The notes beneath the pieces are model-generated. The model had not been told where the DNA came from. It saw nothing but the letters and a program-made list of their open reading frames with translations, and did not search any database. The position numbers were made by a program, and so were the translations under genes. From a virus, in the IMG/VR virus record IMGVR_UViG_3300008050_000407, positions 1 through 20,949 of that record: a DNA stretch of 20,949 nt, one strand, 5' to 3'. Positions 16,264 to 20,949 of the stretch are shown here, one piece after another; position 1 is the first letter of the stretch, and each line of letters opens with the position of its first letter.

Positions 16264-16446
16264 TCAGGTTCCTGTGACTGTCCGTTTCGCCGTAGCAGGC
16301 GCGGCATTGCCTGCAGTTAGCATCGCCGCAGCGCGGCCTTGGAGTTGCCGCCGCTTCTTCATGTTCTCGATGAAGCTCTGAGAGGCGGAGGATGGAGGCG
16401 TGGAGGGTTCGCTCTTTTTGCTTCCTCCACCGAAGAGGTAGGACAT
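16264..16446 (-). CDS. Small Gly/Ser-rich protein between terminase and portal (60 aa)
   Basis: The start is taken at ATG 16444-16446 (MSYLFGGGSKKSEPSTPPSS) because AAGGAG lies 6 bases upstream; a longer frame beginning at 16494 would overlap the terminase end and lacks that support. The layout is an aromatic 'LFGGGS' N-terminus, a Pro/Ser linker, a helix (SFIENMKKRRQLQGRAAAML), then TAGNAAPATAKRTVTGT. I recall similar small proteins between large terminase and portal in podoviruses, with an 'RGRASTILTGG ... TAKKTLLG'-like end. Their function is uncertain; a tail or head assembly role, in the manner of T7 gp7.3, is possible. Confidence 0.7.
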   Translation of the reverse strand: MSYLFGGGSKKSEPSTPPSSASQSFIENMKKRRQLQGRAAAMLTAGNAAPATAKRTVTGT

Positions 16447-16456
16447 TGGGTTCTCC

Positions 16457-17803
16457 TTACGCGAAAAAACGCTGCTTAGGCTGGTGTCTAACACGGTTTC
16501 GTCTGTTTGTCTTTACAATTTGGGGAAACAGGAATGTGAAGCCCCACACCAGCGCGTCCACACGGTCCGGCGAGTAGCCTTGTTTCTTGGTGTCAAAGTC
16601 TGGCGTGAACGCGCACATCTGGTCTTCCAATCGGTCGAACTTGTCTACATGAGACACGCGCTGCTGCTCGTACAAGGCGGCAACGGGCTCCGCGCGGGTA
16701 TACTTGCCACGGGACGCATGGACAAGTGTTACCGGGGCATTGTGCATTTGCGCCTTGATGATGCTTTCGACCATATCCCCGCCTTGGTTCTTCTCCGCAA
16801 CAATGCGGTCAGCCTGAAAGCGGTGGAACAGCGAGAGCGCAGTCTTCGCCCATTCATCTGGGGTATAAACACCACTCTCGTCCGCAAGCAGGTAGCCATG
16901 TTTTTCATCGTCGAGGGCCACCGCCACTATCCCGGTTTCGTTTGAATTATCCTCAGACGACACGGCGGGGTCTATGGCGATCACCACCCGCATCATATCG
17001 GGCAGGGTCTCTCGGGATGCGCGGTTACTATCAATATCCCGCTGCCGCCACAATGCGCCGGGGGTATCTTCGAGAAGCTCCGCGTTAAGTTCTTGTCTGC
17101 CGAGCCGGGTGTTCTCGTATTTCTTAATGATTTCAGTGAAGAACGCTGGCGCGAGGTTCTGTTTATTATCGTAGGTCGAACCTTTGGTAACGTGACAATT
17201 CGGATCGCGGACCAATTCTCGCATGATCTTGGTAGGTCGCGGTGTGGTTGTGATCAGGGCTTGCGGAGAGGCACCGAGCCGAAGCCCGAACTTCGCCTGA
17301 TCCCACGCTTCCGGGTAGCGCCACGCGCCAAGTTCGTCGCCCCACAACTTTTCATGCTGCTTGCCGCGCAGGCGTTCCGGTTCGTCTGCGGTGAAGATCA
17401 GCGACATTGCGCCATTGGGCCACTCAAGTTTTCGCTCGTGCTTTTTGTAATAGGGGCGTTCATCCTTGGGGCATACCGCAAGTATCCCGCTCTCACCCTC
17501 AATCATAATATCCTTGGCATCGTCAGAGGTCGCGCCGATAAGGTTGATAAACCGAAACGATCTGGCCCACATGCGGACGGTCTCCGCGCCCGTGCGGGTC
17601 TTGCCGAAGCCCCGGCCAGCAAGGATAAGCCAGTAGGTCCAAGGTTGTGGCGGTAGGAGTTGTTCTGGCCGCGCCTTCATTTCCCACGACCAGCGCAGAA
17701 GGTGCTGCACCTGCGGGGATGCTTTGTTGATGAACTCCCGCATTTCGTCTGGAGGGAGGGTTTGTACTTTTTGGTACATTTGCCGGAGTTGTTCGGGGTC
17801 CAT
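16457..17803 (-). CDS. terL: Terminase large subunit (DNA-packaging ATPase and nuclease)
   Basis: The 448-aa chain has both motor and nuclease motifs. Walker A is GRGFGKT (residues 63-69), Walker B is LWGDELG (153-159) with D156/E157, and the coupling motif TTTPRPTK begins at 186. The RNase H-like nuclease carries AIDPA (Asp278), VAEKNQGGD (Glu337) and SPDRVDALVW (Asp413/Asp416). It cuts concatemeric DNA and drives it through the portal. The ATG (17801-17803) overlaps as TAATG the stop of a 19-codon ORF lying between it and the small subunit, and only weak SD sequence precedes it, so translation probably depends on coupling. Length and motif order fit the Terminase_6-type family. Confidence 0.95.
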   Translation of the reverse strand: MDPEQLRQMYQKVQTLPPDEMREFINKASPQVQHLLRWSWEMKARPEQLLPPQPWTYWLILAGRGFGKTRTGAETVRMWARSFRFINLIGATSDDAKDIMIEGESGILAVCPKDERPYYKKHERKLEWPNGAMSLIFTADEPERLRGKQHEKLWGDELGAWRYPEAWDQAKFGLRLGASPQALITTTPRPTKIMRELVRDPNCHVTKGSTYDNKQNLAPAFFTEIIKKYENTRLGRQELNAELLEDTPGALWRQRDIDSNRASRETLPDMMRVVIAIDPAVSSEDNSNETGIVAVALDDEKHGYLLADESGVYTPDEWAKTALSLFHRFQADRIVAEKNQGGDMVESIIKAQMHNAPVTLVHASRGKYTRAEPVAALYEQQRVSHVDKFDRLEDQMCAFTPDFDTKKQGYSPDRVDALVWGFTFLFPQIVKTNRRNRVRHQPKQRFFA

Positions 17804-17862
17804 TACGATACCCGAATATTGAATACGTCAAAGTACAGCGAGTGGAAATCAGGTAAAGTCAT
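17803..17862 (-). CDS. 19-codon coupling ORF between small and large terminase
   Basis: An ATG at 17860-17862 overlaps the small terminase stop (ATGA), and the frame MTLPDFHSLYFDVFNIRVS ends in a TAA overlapping the large terminase ATG (TAATG). A strong SD (TAAGGA, 6-base spacer) precedes it, while the large terminase itself has only weak SD sequence. The likely role is to carry ribosomes from terS to terL in a set ratio. The peptide has no recognisable function. It is small enough that chance cannot be excluded, though two exact overlaps plus an SD are hard to explain otherwise. Confidence 0.5.
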   Translation of the reverse strand: MTLPDFHSLYFDVFNIRVS

Positions 17863-18563
17863 ATCTTGTCCTTACCAAAAGAACCGAGCGAAGGCAATAT
17901 TTCCTCTACCAGATCAGGCGTTACGTCAGTATCGCCGAGTGGCGTTACGTCAGTATCGCCGAGTGGCGTTACGTCAGTAACTTCGGATTGAAGTGGTGTT
18001 TTTGTGGGGGAGTGGTTGGCAACAACTTTTCCGGCGCGCGATTTCCCCCCACCCCCACCCCCTGCGGCATCCTGCGCGATCAATTCCGTGGGCGCGTGGG
18101 TCGCGCGATCCTTTACCGGGGTAACATCAATCGCCTTTGATCCCCCCAATAGTTCAAACAATTCTTGTGTTGCTTGTTCGGTTTCAAGCTGATGGTTGTG
18201 GTTCACCTCTATTCGCTGGACATCAAGACCCATTAGCTTTGCGATGTTCATCACTGCGCTATTCGCTGCGCCAAGCTGTTTGTCGCGCACTGCTATCTCG
18301 CGATGCTCTAACAGTTGGGCAATTAGAGTATCGCGCGTGATCGCCGTGTCGCTGTTTAACTGTTGCTGATACGCCTCAAGCGCCAGCTTGATCTTGGGCT
18401 TGCGCGCGATCTGATGCCCTTTTTGTTGGGAATAGGTCAATTTGTGTTTTTTGGCCGGATATGCGGCAATAAATGCCGCTGATTGTGTCGCCCCGGTCGC
18501 CAATTCCATCACGAATTTAGCCTCGCCAGTGTCTAATCCTACGAATGGATCGGGTTTTTTCAT
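17859..18563 (-). CDS. terS: Terminase small subunit
   Basis: The N-terminal half fits the Terminase_2-type small subunit: a helix-turn-helix DNA-binding region with EAKFVMELATGATQSAAFIA and QQKGHQIARKPKIKLALEAY, then an oligomerisation helix (IAQLLEHREIAVRDKQLGAA, AVMNIAKLMGLD). It selects phage DNA for packaging and presents it to TerL. I use ATG 18561-18563 (MKKPDPFVGLD, 234 aa); an in-frame ATG at 18590 adds nine residues but has no SD either. The C-terminal 80 residues are low-complexity: a hexaglycine run (GGGGGGKS, encoded by a C/G-rich tract at 18044-18063) and 2.6 copies of VTPLGDTD. Such tails usually contact TerL or the portal. The stop overlaps the 19-codon ORF. Confidence 0.8.
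   Translation of the reverse strand: MKKPDPFVGLDTGEAKFVMELATGATQSAAFIAAYPAKKHKLTYSQQKGHQIARKPKIKLALEAYQQQLNSDTAITRDTLIAQLLEHREIAVRDKQLGAANSAVMNIAKLMGLDVQRIEVNHNHQLETEQATQELFELLGGSKAIDVTPVKDRATHAPTELIAQDAAGGGGGGKSRAGKVVANHSPTKTPLQSEVTDVTPLGDTDVTPLGDTDVTPDLVEEILPSLGSFGKDKI
17917..17979. repeat. 24-bp tandem repeat, 2.6 identical copies, in terS
   Basis: Units at 17917-17940, 17941-17964 and the partial 17965-17979 are identical and begin GGCGTTACGTCAGTATCGCC. The unit keeps the terS frame and encodes the repeated octapeptide VTPLGDTD. Complete identity, including silent sites, points to recent slippage expansion and to a copy number that may vary among relatives. Confidence 0.9.
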
Positions 18564-18590
18564 GTTTTTGCGCCTGATTTGTTGCTGCAT

Positions 18591-18740
18591 TTCAGTATTT
18601 TTGCATTTTTAGACCCAAAATACAAAATTATTTGCCGGAATTTGCTTTTTTGGGCTTGATTTATGCACAATGCATATACTATGTATGTGACAGACAGGAT
18701 GGCCCTGCCTAAGCATCACAACAGAAAAGGAACAAAGAAA
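18591..18740. promoter_or_regulatory. Divergent intergenic control region with overlapping dyads
   Basis: This 150-base AT-rich gap lies between leftward late genes and rightward early genes and holds no ORF I can support. For the plus strand, TATACT (18675-18680) is a good -10 match, but no convincing -35 lies 16-18 bases upstream (TTGGGC at 18650 is 19 away). TATGCA-CAA-TGCATA (18662-18676) and CATA-TAC-TATG (18673-18683) are small dyads overlapping that -10, which suggests an operator. CCCAAAA (18614-18620) and TTTTGGG (18648-18654) pair at longer range and could be a bidirectional terminator or structured leader. The exact promoters are uncertain. Confidence 0.45.
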
Positions 18741-19610
18741 ATGAAAAATCAAGAGATCATGGAAGAGGTTGCAAACCGCGTCGTTAAGTTGATGGAAACG
18801 CACGGAACAAATTGGGTAAAACCTTGGCAGGGTTCAAGCGGTTTCCCCCACAATATCGCATCAGGCAAAAATTACCGTGGCATCAATGTTATCTTGCTTA
18901 TGTCAGCCGGTTTCAGCACGTCAGTTTGGGGAACGTACAAACAGTGGTCGGCCAAGGGCGCGCAAGTCGCCAAGGGCAGCAAGGGAACACGCATTGTATT
19001 CTGGAAGCCGCTGGACGTTGACGATAAAGACAAGCCCGGCAAAAAGAAACAAATCTGGATGCTGAAAACATACGTTGTTTTCAACGCTGATCAGGTTGAA
19101 GGGTATGACGCGCCAACACTTCCAACAATTGCCGCACCAAGCGAAATCGCGTGTCCAGAGATGGACGAATATTTCGCAAAGGCTGGCGTTGATTTGCGGC
19201 ATGGTGGCGATAAAGCATTTTTCAGCCCAATGGCAAATTTCGTGCAAATGCCGAACAAAAAAGACTTCAACGGCACGAAAACCAGCACGGCACGTGAAGC
19301 CTACTATTCAACACTCGCCCATGAGGTAACACATTGGACCGGACACGCAAGCCGTTTGGATCGGATCAAGGCAAGCCGTTTTGGCTCAAAGGATTATGCT
19401 TTCGAGGAATTGGTGGCAGAATTGGGCGCGGTGTTTATGTCAATGCAATTTGGGATAAGCCCAGCACCCCGCCCAGATCATGCGCAATACCTCAATAACT
19501 GGATTGCCGCGATGAAGGAAACCCCGCGCGTTATATTCAGCGCCTGTAAAGACGCGCAAGCCGCTATGGATTGGCTTGAAACTGAAACAGGTACAACAAT
19601 AGCAGCTTGA
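18741..19610 (+). CDS. ardC: ArdC-type antirestriction protein (ssDNA-binding domain plus zincin metallopeptidase domain)
   Basis: The start is MKNQEIMEEV, after the A-rich leader AAAAGGAACAAAGAAA shared with neighbouring genes; a longer frame from 18663 would extend across the promoter region. The N-terminal domain (about 1-115) has the ArdC N-terminal signature: NWVKPWQ, GKNYRGINVILL, WGTYKQW, KGSKGTRIVFWKP. The C-terminal domain is a zincin: HEVTH (194-198), then GHASRLDR and the EELVAELGA helix (223-231) supplying a third metal ligand. The 289-aa length is usual for the family. ArdC proteins protect incoming DNA from type I restriction by binding ssDNA, and a proteolytic role is suspected. 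As first gene of the rightward arm it is placed for early expression, like T7 gene 0.3. Confidence 0.9.
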   Translation: MKNQEIMEEVANRVVKLMETHGTNWVKPWQGSSGFPHNIASGKNYRGINVILLMSAGFSTSVWGTYKQWSAKGAQVAKGSKGTRIVFWKPLDVDDKDKPGKKKQIWMLKTYVVFNADQVEGYDAPTLPTIAAPSEIACPEMDEYFAKAGVDLRHGGDKAFFSPMANFVQMPNKKDFNGTKTSTAREAYYSTLAHEVTHWTGHASRLDRIKASRFGSKDYAFEELVAELGAVFMSMQFGISPAPRPDHAQYLNNWIAAMKETPRVIFSACKDAQAAMDWLETETGTTIAA

Positions 19611-19611
19611 T

Positions 19612-19693
19612 AGGATAGCTCAGTTTTGCAGCGCTACATGCGCTGCAATGCCGGGAATATCCCGACAACAGAAACAGAAAAGGAACAAAGAAA
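19612..19693 (+). ncRNA. Double-hairpin intergenic element, copy 1
   Basis: Directly after the ardC stop comes AGGATAGCTCAGT, then a perfect 9-bp stem (TTGCAGCGC, loop TACAT, GCGCTGCAA; 19626-19648), a 5-bp stem (CGGGA, ATA, TCCCG; 19652-19664), and the shared leader CAACAG...AAAAGGAAC with the SD. Copy 2 at 20291-20366 preserves both stems with compensatory changes. It is typed as ncRNA because it is a structured RNA segment of the mRNA. It could be an RNase III processing site between early messages or a translation control element. Confidence 0.6.
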
Positions 19694-19978
19694 ATGTCAT
19701 ATGATAAAATCAGCCGATACCAAACCGACGTAATCGAAAGCGATGGCAGCGGGATGGTTAAATATCGCAATACCGTAATTGTGGAATGGAACGCGGAAAC
19801 AATTACCTTGCGTTCTGGTGGTTGGGAGACCGTGACCACCAAACGCAAAATGAACCAAGCCGCAAATGAATTTTGCCTAGGTTTTAGCGTGTACCAGAAA
19901 AACCACGATTGGTTTGCAACCTTGCCCAATGGCGAAACCGTGACATTTGACGATGGCATGACATTTGAAAGGAACTGA
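19694..19978 (+). CDS. Small protein of the early arm (94 aa), unknown
   Basis: It starts MSYDKISRYQTDVIESDGSG at the ATG after the leader AAAAGGAACAAAGAAA. The chain alternates short beta strands (NTVIVEWNAETITLRSGGW, WFATLPNGETVTFDDGMTF) around a central helix (NQAANEFCLGFSVYQ), suggesting a small alpha/beta fold. The 'NGETVTFDDGMTFERN' ending resembles small phage proteins of the host-takeover region that I cannot assign to a family. It is preceded by double-hairpin copy 1. The next gene begins four bases after its stop, and that gene's SD (AAAGGAAC) lies inside this gene's last codons, so the two are probably co-translated. Confidence 0.75.
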   Translation: MSYDKISRYQTDVIESDGSGMVKYRNTVIVEWNAETITLRSGGWETVTTKRKMNQAANEFCLGFSVYQKNHDWFATLPNGETVTFDDGMTFERN

Positions 19979-19982
19979 GAAA

Positions 19983-20297
19983 ATGAAAACGATCATCATA
20001 AACGGCAAAGAGCTAAAAGTTTCAGCAGTACAGGAACGGGCTTTGCGCGAATTGAAAAACTCAGATTTTGCTGCAACGCGCGGTTCATTTTCGGAAAAGG
20101 CAGGCGCACCGGGTTGGCGCTATAACAAATTCACTCTGCCAACAATATTGGGTGATGTGTTTGGCGTGTTCGAAACGTACAACGGCCATCAAGCCACAGC
20201 ACGGGAACACGCATTTTTTAAAGCACATCCTCGCTGTCGTTCTGGCGTTTTTGGCAACCCAAGGCGCATTAACGCAATTCTAGTCAAATTAGGATAG
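19983..20297 (+). CDS. Small protein of the early arm (104 aa), unknown
   Basis: The start is ATG 19983 (MKTIIINGKELKVSAVQERA), nine bases after the AAGGA core of the shared leader; an earlier in-frame ATG at 19965 lies inside the previous gene and lacks an SD. The N-terminus is a beta hairpin (TIIINGKELKVS) leading to a helix (AVQERALRELKNSDFAATRG). A Lys/Gly-rich middle and HQATAREHAFFKAHPRCRSG follow, then a C-terminal GNPRRINAILVKLG. The chain is basic, and nucleic acid binding is possible but not shown. The stop TAG is part of the first bases of double-hairpin copy 2 (AGGATAGCTCAGT), so the element begins inside this gene's coding end. Confidence 0.7.
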   Translation: MKTIIINGKELKVSAVQERALRELKNSDFAATRGSFSEKAGAPGWRYNKFTLPTILGDVFGVFETYNGHQATAREHAFFKAHPRCRSGVFGNPRRINAILVKLG

Positions 20298-20366
20298 CTC
20301 AGTAATGTAGCGCTACACGCGCTACATTGCCGGGGTATTCCCGACAACAGAAAAGGAACTGAGAAA
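20291..20366 (+). ncRNA. Double-hairpin intergenic element, copy 2
   Basis: AGGATAGCTCAGT is followed by a perfect 10-bp stem (AATGTAGCGC, loop TACAC, GCGCTACATT; 20304-20328), a second stem (CGGGG, TAT, TCCCG with one G-T pair; 20331-20343), and ACAACAGAAAAGGAAC. Relative to copy 1, a C-G pair became T-A and a T-A pair became A-T, each changed on both sides, while the outermost T-T mismatch became A-T. Flanks and the 5-nt loop are nearly unchanged. This is direct covariation evidence for structure. Confidence 0.6.
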
Positions 20367-20522
20367 ATGGAAAACCAGAAAATGTGGACAGGCAAATGGT
20401 CGGTTGAAAGTGTAATTGAGTATTTTGATACACATTGGGATTGCACGTTGCACGAATTGGGCGCGCTGTCTGGTTGGCGCAAAGCTGAACTGAAAAAACT
20501 TCTAATGGGTGGTGCGGAATGA
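20367..20522 (+). CDS. 51-aa protein of the early arm, unknown
   Basis: The frame starts at ATG 20367 after AAAAGGAACTGAGAAA and reads MENQKMWTGKWSVESVIEYF, then a segment with DTHWDCTLHELGAL, ending SGWRKAELKKLLMGGAE. It is short, mostly helical, and has a 'W-S-V-E-S-V-I-E-Y-F ... T-L-x-E-L-G-A-L-S-G-W-R-K-A-E-L-K-K-L-L-M' pattern. The second half is a two-helix 'LxxLGALSGWRKAELKKLL' unit reminiscent of small helix-turn-helix DNA-binding proteins, where a helix, a Gly turn and a basic helix are in sequence. That resemblance is weak. The stop TGA overlaps the next gene's ATG (ATGA, 20519-20522), so the two are translationally coupled. The shared leader and copy 2 of the hairpin element precede it. 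Confidence 0.65.
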   Translation: MENQKMWTGKWSVESVIEYFDTHWDCTLHELGALSGWRKAELKKLLMGGAE

Positions 20523-20677
20523 CCCGTATTCAACGCCGCCACAAAGCGCGCCTGAGTGGCATCAAACGCGCGACAGGTCTCACCCTACTAACAATTGTTT
20601 GCGCCACTGTGGTAGCGCTCACAATGGCGCTGGCATGGTTTGCTCTATCCAATGCCATACTTTTTGCAATCAACTAA
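20519..20677 (+). CDS. 52-aa single-pass membrane protein of the early arm
   Basis: It starts MTRIQRRHKARLSGIKRATG, a strongly basic N-terminus, followed by a continuous hydrophobic stretch (about residues 21-50, LTLLTIVCATVVALTMALAW and on) and ends at IN. By the positive-inside rule the N-terminus stays in the cytoplasm. No holin, spanin or toxin family is recognised, and position in the early arm argues against a late lysis role. Small early membrane proteins of phages often affect superinfection or host envelope enzymes, but nothing here shows which. The ATG overlaps the upstream stop as ATGA. Confidence 0.65.
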   Translation: MTRIQRRHKARLSGIKRATGLTLLTIVCATVVALTMALAWFALSNAILFAIN

Positions 20678-20690
20678 AAGGATCAAGAAA

Positions 20691-20949
20691 ATGTTTGACA
20701 TAGAACTTGCAATCGAAAACATGGCCGAGCCTGACGCAACCGTCAGCCCTGCTATAAAGCAACGCTATCCAGAACTGTCTAACGTGTTCGCGCGACTTGA
20801 CCACATGGCAGACGTGATCGAAGAACACGAAACGACGCGCACCGTTCCAGAAGCCAATTTCGAAGAACTAGACACCTGCCTAACGTCGCTTTTGGATGGT
20901 CTGGCTATTGTCTCCGAGATGCTATCGACCTTGCGCAAGTTCGACGCGG
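20691..20949 (+). CDS. Acidic helical protein, N-terminal part (cut by window edge)
   Basis: The frame starts at ATG 20691 after AAAAGGATCAAGAAA, a variant of the shared early leader, and stays open for 86 codons to the right edge. It begins MFDIELAIENMAEPDATVSP, then AIKQRYPELSNVFARLDHMA and VIEEHETTRTVPEANFEELD. The chain is acidic and helical, with heptad-like leucines in the last visible part (CLTSLLDGLAIVSEMLSTLR), so it may be a small coiled-coil protein. Acidic, helical early phage proteins include DNA mimics and host-protein inhibitors, but no motif supports either here. The C-terminus is missing. Confidence 0.7.
   Translation, partial: MFDIELAIENMAEPDATVSPAIKQRYPELSNVFARLDHMADVIEEHETTRTVPEANFEELDTCLTSLLDGLAIVSEMLSTLRKFDA

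Noticed and set aside
18039-18063. P-loop-like GGGGGGKS in the small terminase
   Set aside because: It is a low-complexity glycine run from a homopolymeric tract in a disordered linker, without a Walker B partner or surrounding strand-helix pattern.
19612-19664. tRNA-like sequence: TAGCTCAGT resembles a tRNA D arm and CGGG..CCCG a T arm
   Set aside because: The GGTAGAGC half of the D arm, a 7-nt T loop and an acceptor stem are missing, and the middle stem has a 5-nt loop. It is better explained as the double-hairpin element.

Overview
The window is a block of tailed-phage (or prophage) DNA with T7/Bordetella BPP-1-type podovirus architecture. The proteins look like those of phages of marine Alphaproteobacteria (Rhodobacteraceae-like). 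That host guess rests on the protein style and intermediate GC only. No rRNA, integrase, attachment site or host gene is visible, so a free phage and a prophage cannot be told apart.

Late module, minus strand, about 18563 down to 1. Transcription order is: small terminase, a 19-codon coupling ORF, large terminase, a small Gly/Ser-rich protein, portal (head-tail connector), a small basic protein, a Bbp19-like protein, scaffold, a 60-aa protein, major capsid protein, a head decoration-like protein, a 66-aa protein, gatekeeper (T7 gp11-like), nozzle (gp12-like, with an FCCH-like insert) and ejection proteins (gp13-like GNAT fold, gp14-like, gp15-like, and a gp16-like function split over two genes). 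These are followed by a 50-aa repeat protein, an Ig-like BppU_N-type protein, a small beta protein, and the start of a tail fibre or receptor-binding protein that runs off the left edge. Most junctions are ATGA or TAATG overlaps, so the module is a translationally coupled operon. The two clear breaks are the capsid leader (13106-13207, two hairpins) and a terminator-like hairpin at 11469-11495.

Divergent control region, 18591-18740. This AT-rich stretch separates the minus-strand late genes from the plus-strand genes. It carries overlapping dyads on a -10-like sequence and probably holds the switch between the two arms.

Early-type module, plus strand, 18741 to the right edge. It begins with an ArdC-type antirestriction protein, followed by five small unrecognised genes, one a single-pass membrane protein and the last cut by the edge. 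Most of these genes share nearly the same A-rich ribosome-binding leader. Two intergenic gaps carry copies of a double-hairpin element whose main stem differs by compensatory base changes, which indicates conserved RNA structure.

Least conventional items: the covarying double-hairpin repeat, the 19-codon ORF bridging terS and terL, and a TTG-started 50-aa gene built on a 30-bp tandem repeat.
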